From Xiphias gladius (lineage: Eukaryota > Chordata > Actinopteri > Istiophoriformes > Xiphiidae), in NCBI RefSeq assembly GCF_016859285.1, contig NC_053418.1:18687329-18751328 (forward strand): a DNA stretch of 64,000 nucleotides, given 5' to 3'. Of the stretch, positions 27,104 to 35,136 are shown piece by piece. Position numbers and translations under genes: made by a program. Every line of letters begins with the position of its first letter. The stretch's first letter is position 1. The notes beneath the pieces are model-generated. The model ran no database searches. It was not told the DNA's origin and was given only the letters and a program-made list of their open reading frames with translations.

Positions 27104-27415
27104 CTGAAGAGGAGCTCCTTTTACTGTCACACCTACACTGAAGCAATCGCTTGTGTCACTCTTGACAATGTTGACAATGACAATGTTGATTGTTCACTCA
27201 CTAGCTTAATTACCATCTTATTCTATGAGGCCACAGCTATTTAGACTGTAGCCATATTTAATTTAATCCATCTCTGAAAAGCAGAGAAATGATCTTGCAA
27301 TTTTAAATTGAATACCTTTTGTGAAATATTCATAATAACAACAATTTTGTGGGATTTAGAAAGTAAGAAGAATAAAGTTGAATCTTTGAAAACTGTACAT
27401 GAATTTCAGAATCTC

Positions 27416-28376
27416 TTAGTATTTGGTATGCCCCCCTTTTGCTTTAATGACAGCATGCACTCAAGCTGTCATGGACTCCAAAAGTTTGTGCAAAACCTGA
27501 TGACCCATGTTCTCCCAGCATGTCTTGACGATGCTCCAAAGAGCGTCTTGTGAATTCACAGAGTGTTTGGCTTTCTCTGTTGTCAAGTGCCCCCATTAAT
27601 GTTCGCTGGGGTTGAGGTCAGGTGCTTGTGGAGGAAAGTCCATGAGAGTCAGGACTCCTCGGTTTTCTTTGGTCTTCAAGTAGTTCATGCAAAGCTTTGA
27701 GGTGTGTTTGGGGTCATTATCCTGCTGCAGTATGAATCCTTCTCCACAAAGATGCAGACCAGAGCGTATAGCATGTCTCTGAAGAACAGCGTGGTACTTC
27801 TCCTTGGTCAGGGTGTAGTCAGTTTGGTGCGGGTATCCAACTCCAGCGTAGGCAAAACACCCATAGACTTGAATGTTCCCACCAGTGTGTTTCACTGTCG
27901 GTTTGATACACTGCAGTATGATTTTCTCTACTTACAGACACCCTTCTGTTACTGCCATAAATCTCAAACTTGGATTAATCAGTAAATAGGACTCTTTTCT
28001 AGTCATCCACTGTGAAATGTTGGTATTTCTTAGCCCATCCCAAGCATTTGGCCTTGTTTCCCCAGCTGAGAAGTGGTTTAGAAACTGCTTCTCATCCTCT
28101 GAGACCACTACAAGACAGCCTTCTTTTGACAGTAATTTTGCTGACTGGAGTCTTGCGTTCTTTATTTAGCATATTCTGTATCTGTGATTAAGTTGCTTAT
28201 CTATCTCTCAGGGAACTAAGCTTGATGTGTTTCGTCTTCTGATGGTGTGGTCACCGTTGGTCTGCCTGATCGTGCTTTGCCAAACCTTCAGTCCAGCATG
28301 ATTTGACCCTAAGAAAGTCCCTCTTTGCTTAGAATAACAATTTGACTTCTGACACTTTTATTTAGTTCTGATGCCA
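27416..28376 (-). mobile_element. decayed Tc1/mariner transposase with DD38E spacing (Intruder-like)
   Basis: The minus strand reads as a Tc1-family transposase from MASELNKSVRSQIVILSKEG (ATG at 28376) to about 27416. A clean 99-codon block at 27596-27895 contains ILQQDNDPKHTS and PQAPDLNPSEH. Thirty-eight residues separate the aspartate of QQD from the glutamate of PSE, instead of the 34 of classical Tc1. DD38E spacing defines the published Intruder family, a relative of Tc1. The N-terminal half is broken by several stops and at least one frame change, so it is a fossil. I could not identify terminal repeats. It lies between fam81b and the tRNA/Gig2 island. Confidence 0.75.
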
Positions 28377-28614
28377 TTTTTCTCACTATCACAATGATAC
28401 GTGGTAAACAATGATCAGCTGAAAACCTGAGGCCCAGTCTTAAAAAAATCAGGATCATATCCACCTCAGCGTCATCTGAGCGGCTTCAATGGAAGCGATA
28501 CAACTCAACGCCACTAAAAGGCGCTGTGAGACAATATTTACACTGTGACATACCGGTGCTGTGTTAATAATTTGACTTCTGTCCTCGGTGTTCGAGGCTA
28601 ACGAAAATGCTCAC

Positions 28615-28687
28615 TGCCGAAACCCGGGATCGAACCAGGGACCTTTAGATCTTCAGTCTAACGCTCTCCCAACTGAGCTATTTCGGC
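28615..28687 (-). tRNA. tRNA-Phe (GAA)
   Basis: The minus strand gives a 73-nt cloverleaf starting GCCGAAATAGCTCAGTTGGG. It has anticodon loop CTGAAGA (anticodon GAA), T-arm GGTTCGATCC and acceptor stem GCCGAAA paired with TTTCGGC, plus discriminator A. Box A and box B are intact. A TTTT run about 11 nt beyond the 3' end (plus-strand AAAA near 28604) can serve as the Pol III terminator. No intron is present. Confidence 0.96.
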
Positions 28688-29165
28688 GCGGACGACAGGA
28701 TGGGGTTAGTTTCAGAAACGAGCCAGTACTATGGGTCGCAGCAGGCGGTTTTTCATATAAAATCCCTCAGGAGGTGGTAGAGACAGAAAAAAATAAGACA
28801 AAAATTTAAATTAAATTAAAAAACAAACAAACAACAAGAGAGTGACTTACATACAGAAACACGACTCCAAATGATTGACAATGTTGCCGCATCCTACTGG
28901 ATGACACTAAGCCACTGATAACACACTTCGCCATTCTAACTGAAAAGGCGACGGTATGTCAGTGTTGTGTCCACAAGTTGCTCCTGCTGCCCTCAAGTGG
29001 CCAGATGCATGAAATGTCGTCCAACACCACAGCAAACGTCGCGGTAGATCTTGAGTGGAGCTCGTGGATCTTCTGGTGGAAATGCAGACTTTGAATAACA
29101 CTGACACTGGAGCACGCGGCTCAGGGGTGGCCATTGTAGCACCTGCAAGTGGAAAACGACTGATG

Positions 29166-29239
29166 TGGCCCGTACGGGGATCGAACCCGCGACCTTGGCG
29201 TTATTAGCACCACGCTCTAACCAACTGAGCTAACCGGCC
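29166..29239 (-). tRNA. tRNA-Ile (AAT), copy 1
   Basis: The minus strand gives a 74-nt tRNA starting GGCCGGTTAGCTCAGTTGGT, with anticodon loop CTAATAA (anticodon AAT), T-arm GGTTCGATCC and 3' end GGGCCA. It has good internal A and B boxes and a TTTT run shortly downstream on the minus strand as terminator. Its 5' end faces the Gig2 copy 1 leader exon, so the Pol III and Pol II units are divergent. It is identical base for base to copy 2 at 32457-32530 and marks the left edge of the duplicated unit. Confidence 0.97.
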
Positions 29240-29240
29240 A

Positions 29241-29256
29241 TAGAGAAGTGAAAGTT
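29241..29256 (+). promoter_or_regulatory. ISRE-like element upstream of Gig2 copy 1
   Basis: TAGAGAAGTGAAAGTT resembles the interferon-stimulated response element (GAAANNGAAA) with one mismatch. It begins 2 bp from the 5' end of tRNA-Ile copy 1. A second partial match, TGAACCGAAAGTT, lies at 29277-29289. Gig2 genes are known to be interferon-induced in fish. That STAT1/2-IRF9 or IRF factors bind here is inferred from the motif only. Confidence 0.55.
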
Positions 29257-29330
29257 TACATCATAACCAAAGCTGCTGAACCGAAAGTTAACGTTCCTGA
29301 GCTGGCAGAGAAAACGACTTCCCACTGATG
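29251..29330 (+). other. gig2: Gig2 copy 1 non-coding first exon (3' boundary at 29330)
   Basis: The exon ends at CACTGATG|GTAAGGTT. The matching acceptor is TTTCTCACAG before 30196, which leaves a 62-nt leader ahead of the ATG and an intron of 29331-30195. The same donor and acceptor contexts recur in copy 2, which supports real splicing. The transcription start is not visible; the 5' coordinate is only a lower bound. Confidence 0.6.
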
Positions 29331-29553
29331 GTAAGGTTGATCTTTTTTAATCTGAAATAGCTTTATACTTTGCTAGATTTATACAGAAACAGTCCATCGT
29401 TTTGCTCACCTATTTAGGCTACACAGGTGGAGGTAACGCTTAGTCGTCCTGTGTCCTGACATCCTTTAGTATACAGAGTTTGCTTTGACGGATACATTTC
29501 CTGACACACGCGGACCACAAACACGGTTAAGCTGTGTAGGTGGCCATCTAGCC

Positions 29554-30076
29554 CAGTGGTTCACAAACTGGGGGTAGGGCTTCCATGCAGGGCCGAAGTG
29601 TGAGGTGCGATTAAAGTTGGACGAATCCGATCCGTGAAGGAAAACCAACCGACGTGAGAGTGCTTTGAAACTAGGTGAAGGAAAGATTCAGGTTATCAAA
29701 AACTTTCTTGAGACGGCAAAGCAACGCGTCCAAGATCGAAAAAAGGAAAGAAAATAGATTTAAAGACACATATTTTACAAGATTAAAACAAATTAGAAGA
29801 TAAAAAAGTTGAATTGAAATAGGCAAGAACGCATAAAGATTACAACGCAGTGCCAGATAGGATCGGCAGTGGCAGGGACATTTCGGGTAAACTTACGCTT
29901 GCATTTTCAGCTGCACAACAAAATCCAATGAGAAACATGCATGAAAAGAGTAATGCAGTTCATGATAGATAATACTGTTTCATAAGATCAAACTGGCATT
30001 AGTAATTGGGAGTGTGGGGGGGTGAATCTTTCTTCTTCCAAAGGGGGGATCGACAGTCGAACTTTGAGAACCATTG
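29554..30076. mobile_element. hAT-type MITE in the Gig2 copy 1 leader intron
   Basis: The ends are imperfect inverted repeats: CAGTGGTTCACAAACTGGGG at 29554 and, read inward on the minus strand from 30076, CAATGGTTCTCAAAGTTCG. Both match the CAGTGGTTCTCAAAC terminus typical of hAT (Charlie-like) elements. Flanking ATCTAGCC and GGCTAGGT are compatible with a degraded 8-bp target duplication of the nTCTAGAn type. No transposase is encoded. It is absent from the copy 2 intron. Confidence 0.7.
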
Positions 30077-30257
30077 GGCTAGGTTAACAAATGGCTCCAT
30101 GGCTTTTACGTACCACTTTTCAGCAAAAGTCCCACCCTGATCACTCTTGAATCTGCTGTAACACGGTGACACATTTCTGCTTTCATTTCTCACAGTTGCA
30201 GATCTCAGCAGCACTCAGCAGAACAACATCCTCGCTCAGCCTCATTGCGAAATCAGG

Positions 30258-30920
30258 ATGTCACTGGAGTTCTCTGGCTGGGAGGTGGTCGACGATGGTG
30301 CTTCTTTTCCTGGTGTGGAGCTGGGGCCATCGCAGAAACCTCAGAACCGGGGCGTCTACACCATGTACCACGGCACCAGCATTGCCAGTGCTCGGCTCAT
30401 CATTGCCAATGGCTTTAAGCAGTCCTCAGGTGGCCTGCTGGGAAAGGGTGTGTATGTCAGTCGTGATAGGAAAAAGGCCGAACGTTATCCATTGAACAGT
30501 AACCCTTCAGACCGCGTGGTTTTTGAGTTACGTGTGCGTGTTGGCCGTGTCAAGCGCATTGACAAGGACAACCATCCTATGCAGTACACCTGGAGTACGC
30601 AGGGCTACAACACTGCTTGGGTCCCCCCCAACTGCGGCATGAAAGCTGTGCCCAGCGGCCTAGAGGAGGATTGTGTGTTTGACCCCAAAAGAGTGAAGGT
30701 GGTGAGCATTGCAAAGGCACCAAACACCACCACAGAGAAGGAGCTTCAACAGCTTATAGCGAAGAGATCTGGGGGAGGAGGAAGTGGTGCTGTGGATGTG
30801 TGTCCACTGTGTAAAAGGAAGACCCAGCAGGGTTCTCCACACGTCAAGCAACAGTGCTGGGAGTGTGGGAAAAACATCTGCATTCTCATGTCCAAGCATT
30901 TCTGTCCAGCTAAACCCTGA
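30258..30920 (+). CDS. gig2: Gig2-like interferon-induced PARP-fold protein, copy 1 (220 aa)
   Basis: Intronless ORF matching the fish Gig2 family (grass carp hemorrhagic virus-induced gene 2), an interferon-induced family described as absent from amniotes and related to PARP catalytic domains. Residues 1-150 form the Gig2/PARP-like part. YHGTS places a candidate catalytic His at 38. GKGVYVSRD gives Tyr66, and GLEEDCVFDPKRV gives Glu136/137, where the Glu of PARP H-Y-E triads is expected. After a Gly/Ser-rich linker (171-177) comes a cysteine cluster C182, C185, C200, C203, C208, H214, C216, probably zinc-binding. The CDS is spliced to an upstream non-coding exon. ATG at 30258 is shared with copy 2 (MSL). 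ADP-ribosyltransferase activity is inferred, not shown. Confidence 0.87.
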   Translation: MSLEFSGWEVVDDGASFPGVELGPSQKPQNRGVYTMYHGTSIASARLIIANGFKQSSGGLLGKGVYVSRDRKKAERYPLNSNPSDRVVFELRVRVGRVKRIDKDNHPMQYTWSTQGYNTAWVPPNCGMKAVPSGLEEDCVFDPKRVKVVSIAKAPNTTTEKELQQLIAKRSGGGGSGAVDVCPLCKRKTQQGSPHVKQQCWECGKNICILMSKHFCPAKP

Positions 30921-31577
30921 CAGCGGATGAGGGAAGAAGATGGCTTGAAAAAAGGAGCTGAGTAATGATGCAAAGACGACCCACGTCTACATGGCCTTTG
31001 CACATGCTGGAGGCAGAGCAGAGGGAAAATTATGCTGATATAGATTAGAGGAAAAAAATTACGCTCATTCCATACACCCTTCCCTAAAGGAATGACTGTA
31101 ATTGGTGCGATATGTTAAAATTGTTACTGCTAAACATAGTCCATGAATTTTACTATAATGTTAATTTCTTATTTTTACTGCACCAGCTTTATATTCCCTT
31201 ATCATCGTGCATTATGTTGATGCACAGTCCAGACGAGACACTGCATGTAAAGCGAAATGGACATAAATTATTTCATGTGATGTAAGTTCTGGAAGGTGAT
31301 CATACGCTCATAATTTTAATTTACTGAAATGATTCAAATTCAGTGAAGATCAAATTATTTAACAGATCCAAAACTAATAAATGTATTTATTATATTATCA
31401 GATGCATAATGTCCAGTTTGATAAGGTTCCATATCTATATAGTGATGCCATCAGCCTGCAGATAACCAGCTTTGTGATTTTATACTGATGCGTTTATATA
31501 ATTCAGGACGGCGAGGAGTGAAACCAATTCTGGCTGGTTCCAAAAGGACACGCAAAGAGATGAGGGAAGGTGTTTGC

Positions 31578-31583
31578 AATAAA
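31578..31583 (+). terminator. poly(A) signal candidate for Gig2 copy 1
   Basis: AATAAA about 660 bp after the Gig2 copy 1 stop. An earlier AATAAA-like word occurs near 31377. Which one is used cannot be decided from sequence. Confidence 0.4.
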
Positions 31584-32456
31584 AGTTTTGGTAGAAACTA
31601 GATAGCCAATGCAGACATATTTCAAGAGCCAAAGAGGGATTAGTTTACATTTCTTTTTCATGTGCTACCAGGGGGACTGACCTGCCAGCTGTAGTCTAAC
31701 TGAAGATATGAGGAATGGCTTGAATACCAATATTTTATTTATTTTATTTTTTTTCAGGCTGATACAAATATAGCATTTTGCAATAGTTGATGACTTTACA
31801 TGACACGGGCCTGTGTAGCGTGATTTCTAAAGGTAGAGCAATGGAAGTAGCAAAATGTTTTCAGCCTAGTTATCTGAGGACATAACGAAAGGAAAAGGGA
31901 GACAGTTTGTTTTAGCATACTGCAAGTGAAATCAAATTCACATACATAGCACAGAGACGAATTGGGTTTTTGACTTGCTGTTGGTCACCACATCGTCGCC
32001 ATGACTGGATTAACCCGAACATAGGGCGAAAATGAGTTTCTGGAAACCTGTCATCCCCCTTTCTATGCTCTAAGCACACATAATAAAGCAGCAACCGCTT
32101 TATCATCTCAGAAGATGTTGTGCATCAGCAGTAGATATTACCAAGAAAAATTAGAATCGATCCCATTACCGAAACCAATTGCAACATAGTGAAGCTGGGG
32201 TTTTTGATGTCCCCTAAGGACTTGGAGCCCCTTGGCTAGTTGGTCATCTAGCTGTCTTCGAATTCATACAGCATATATCAAATGTTATACAGTTCTCTAA
32301 ACCCAGTTCTAATGACCTGCTAATGATTTCAATTGGAATTCGCGTGTATTGTATCGTGATTATGTCCCGGTTATTATTGACGGCTTATGGGACGCAAGGC
32401 TATATCAATGATAAACAAAACCAAAAAATGATAAATAAATAAAAAAAAGAAGTTTG

Positions 32457-32530
32457 TGGCCCGTACGGGGATCGAACCCGCGACCTTGGCGTTATTAGCA
32501 CCACGCTCTAACCAACTGAGCTAACCGGCC
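32457..32530 (-). tRNA. tRNA-Ile (AAT), copy 2
   Basis: Identical to copy 1 over all 74 nt, with the same anticodon AAT. On the minus strand it is followed by a run of eight T (plus-strand A run near 32443-32450), a strong Pol III terminator. The flanks to the left share only a few bases with copy 1, so the tRNA 3' end coincides with the left duplication boundary. The Gig2 copy 2 leader lies on the opposite side, divergently transcribed. Confidence 0.97.
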
Positions 32531-32629
32531 ATACTTACAGGGTCTCGTCATATAGTTTTATATTCTCGTTATCAATGTGAAGAGACTTGCAAGTGGGTAT
32601 ACGGAGAACGTATTACGATCTTTTGAACA

Positions 32630-32642
32630 GAAAGTGAAAGTT
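32630..32642 (+). promoter_or_regulatory. ISRE upstream of Gig2 copy 2
   Basis: GAAAGTGAAAGTT is a full match to the ISRE core GAAANNGAAA. It lies 100 bp from the 5' end of tRNA-Ile copy 2 and 37 bp before the leader donor at 32679. The position relative to the donor suggests it is in the core promoter or the first transcribed bases. Interferon control of Gig2 is known for the family; use of this exact site is inference. Confidence 0.65.
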
Positions 32643-32679
32643 AGTGAGAGTACAAAGAGAAAACGACTCCTCACTGACG
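32640..32679 (+). other. gig2: Gig2 copy 2 non-coding first exon (3' boundary at 32679)
   Basis: The donor CACTGACG|GTAAGGTT pairs with acceptor TTTCTCACAG before 33485, giving an intron of 32680-33484 and a 19-nt second-exon leader before the ATG. The arrangement matches copy 1. The 5' end is unknown. Confidence 0.6.
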
Positions 32680-33503
32680 GTAAGGTTCGTAAACCTAATC
32701 ATTAATTCATAACCTTAAACGATAAACAGTATACCTTGTTACATTTATAGAATGAACAGTTAAGGAGGTGAGTTGGCGTTTAAGTCCATCGTTTGCGCAC
32801 CTTTATAGTCTGACATAAGTCTTAGCGCCCGCGTTTGTGCTCTCGTAAAACCTGGCTAACGTTACGTTAGCATGAGAATATGGTCCGACTTTTCTGCAGC
32901 TGTAACTGATACTAGTTTATTTTGGTGATAGTTTGTCTGTGACGTTACATTAGTATATCGCTACAACAGCATTAACGTTAGCATATAGGCGTATATAATT
33001 TAAACGGGTTGAGTCGTACTAGCTATAACTAGCAAGACCACAAATAGGATAGACCAAATTGTGTGACCTAATTAAAAAATACCAGGTTGTCACTTTTTTT
33101 AAATTATCCTTTTTTGATTGCTTTAACCTAATGTAGTGCCTCCTATAGTATCTAGATAAGGTCGCAAATGTTATCGTAGCTTTCAGAATTTGTAACCCTG
33201 TGTCTGAAAATTGAGGCAACTGTTGGTGCGATCAAGATATATTTTCTGACTAAGCATAAAAATGTGTATATCGGCAACATAGCTGAAATTCCTAATTGGG
33301 ACACAAAATCTGACGGGTCACAGGATTTGGTGCAAGACTGTTTACCACATGAAACCATGTCCACTGAAGTATTAAAGCTACATCCAGTATTTTGTTTGTT
33401 TAAACATAGGCCATGAAAGGTCGCACCCAGTCACTCCTGAATCTGTTATTAACATGATGCCATTTTCGTATTCATTTCTCACAGCATCCCTAATTGAGGC
33501 AGG

Positions 33504-34148
33504 ATGTCACTGCAGTTTTTTGGATGGGATGTGACCTATGATGATGAGTCTCCTCGTGTGGAGCTGGGGGCCTCTCAGGTGCCCAAGGACCGGGGCGTCT
33601 ACACCATGTACCACGGCACCAGCGTTGCCAATGCTCGGCTCATCATTGCCAATGGCTTTAAGCAGTCCTCAGGTGGCATGCTGGGAAAGGGTGTGTATGT
33701 CAGTCGTGATAGGAAAAAGGCCGAACGTTATCCACTGAACAGTAACTCTTCAGACCGTGTGGTTTTTGAGTTACATGTGCGTGTTGGCAATGTGAAGCGT
33801 ATTGACAAGGACAACCATCCTATGCAGTACACCTGGAGTACGCAGGGCTACGACACTGCTTGGGTCCCCCCCAACTGCGGCATGAAAGCTGTGCCCAGCG
33901 GCCTAGAGGAGGATTGTGTGTTTGACCCCAAAAGAGTGAATGTCGTGGGCATTGCAAAAGCACCGGACACTATACTGACAGAGCTTCAGCAGAGTGTCGC
34001 TAACAGACATAGTGGTGCTGTGGATGTGTGCTCACTGTGCAAGAGAAAGATCCTGCAAGGATCTCCACACATTCAGCAATCCTGCTGGGGCTGCGGGCAA
34101 AACATCTGCACACTCATGTCCAAGCATTTCTGTCCATTTAGTGTCTGA
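33504..34148 (+). CDS. gig2: Gig2-like interferon-induced PARP-fold protein, copy 2 (214 aa)
   Basis: Paralogue of the ORF at 30258-30920 with the same architecture and no coding intron. Candidate triad residues are His37 (YHGTS), Tyr65 (GKGVYV) and Glu135/136 (LEEDCVF). The linker is shorter and lacks the glycine run of copy 1. The C-terminal cysteine cluster is fully kept: C176, C179, C194, C197, C202, H208, C210. The central part of the ORF is nearly identical to copy 1 even at silent sites, while both ends and the flanks differ more. It converges with skic3, whose stop lies under 1 kb downstream on the other strand. Both copies look intact and functional. Confidence 0.87.
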   Translation: MSLQFFGWDVTYDDESPRVELGASQVPKDRGVYTMYHGTSVANARLIIANGFKQSSGGMLGKGVYVSRDRKKAERYPLNSNSSDRVVFELHVRVGNVKRIDKDNHPMQYTWSTQGYDTAWVPPNCGMKAVPSGLEEDCVFDPKRVNVVGIAKAPDTILTELQQSVANRHSGAVDVCSLCKRKILQGSPHIQQSCWGCGQNICTLMSKHFCPFSV

Positions 34149-34816
34149 GAGGGTGTAAACAACTGTACTGTAAAAATTAGTACGGTTGTGACACAGAGGG
34201 GCTGTGGATCCTACTAAACTAAAGCTGAAGCTAAGTAGCATACAATTCTCAACTCAGGGTGTAATCATACTTTGGAAACAGGGCACAAAGTTTCTCCTTT
34301 TTCTTCCACAACTTAACAATTGTAATTGGTGTAATATGGCAATAGTTTTTGCTGAACATGTCTTGAGGATCACTGCATGTCGTCTACAATGTCCTTTGTA
34401 TGAATGATATACTGGTGATGAAAAGAAGTCACTGATGTTACCGTTGATAATGTTCTGCTTTATACTCCATTCATGTTATATTGACAGATCAGCATGCGTT
34501 AGGATGTATGTGCAATCAAGATGTGACCAACTTTATATACTGAGCAAGATGCCTTTATTTCAGCCTGAATGTGGATATTGGTTACTTTATGTGATTAGTA
34601 CATTTTGAAATATGTGATAATGCTCATGATGATTTGATGATAATTTACTGAAGTGCTTTGATTTCCTGAAGATGGTATAATGTAAAAACCAAAGACTTAT
34701 TTAATGCCAATAGATGTCACATTTATAATATCAGACCAATAATGTCCAGTTTGATATGATTTCATATTTAGTTAAGAGACCCAGAAAAGCTCTATTGGTG
34801 ATGACTTCAGCCTGTG

Positions 34817-34822
34817 AATAAA
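34817..34822 (+). terminator. poly(A) signal candidate for Gig2 copy 2
   Basis: AATAAA in CTGTGAATAAAACC, about 670 bp after the stop. It lies only about 315 bp from the convergent skic3 stop codon. Confidence 0.45.
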
Positions 34823-35136
34823 ACCACTCAGCTACATGATTTCATTGTGCTGCATTTGTAGATTTGCAAAATTCAGGATGAAGAAGAGGCCAGCAGTGAA
34901 TTAAACTCTAGTAGTCTTTGATCTCCTTTCATTTTGGCATGTTGCAAAAGGACCTGCAAAAAAGATGAGAAAGTATGTTCACTCTCAAAGTTGTGGTGAA
35001 AGGTAATAACCAATGCAGATATAAGAACACAGGTATGACCAGTTTCACTTCTGCTATTTACGTGCTATTGCTCTTCCCACAGAGGTCATGGTTGGAAATA
35101 GGCATTTGACTATATATCACAACAAAAATATTTCAA

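Larger units (their letters stand above)
29166..31680. repeat. tandem duplication unit 1 (tRNA-Ile + Gig2 copy 1)
   Basis: Unit 1 comprises tRNA-Ile, leader exon, intron, Gig2 ORF and 3'UTR. It is homologous to 32457-35080 in the same order and orientation; the tRNA starts are 3291 bp apart. Shared landmarks include the leader words AGAGAAAACGACT and CACTGA[TC]G|GTAAGGTT, the intron words GTCCATCGTTT and ATTTCTCACAG, and 3'UTR words such as ATAATGTCCAGTTTGATA. Identity looks highest in the middle of the ORF and much lower in the intron and UTR. The right boundary is approximate. Confidence 0.85.
32457..35080. repeat. tandem duplication unit 2 (tRNA-Ile + Gig2 copy 2)
   Basis: Second copy of the unit at 29166-31680, separated from it by about 780 bp of non-duplicated DNA (31680-32456) in which I recognise nothing. 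It lacks the hAT-type insertion present in the copy 1 intron. The right boundary near 35080 is where 3'UTR similarity (last clear word CCAATGCAGA[TC]AT) fades, just before the skic3 3' end. Confidence 0.85.

Noticed and set aside
28588-28809. 73-codon ORF across the tRNA-Phe gene
   Set aside because: It mostly reads tRNA sequence in the antisense direction (NPGSNQGPLDLQSNALPTEL is a familiar tRNA artefact).
30660-31003. Minus-strand frames opposite Gig2 copy 1
   Set aside because: Antisense shadows of the real ORF; the Gig2 frame explains the conservation between copies.
30258-34148. Gig2 copies as processed retrogenes
   Set aside because: Although the ORFs are intronless, each has a spliced leader exon with conserved donor and acceptor, and the whole unit including intron and tRNA is duplicated as DNA.
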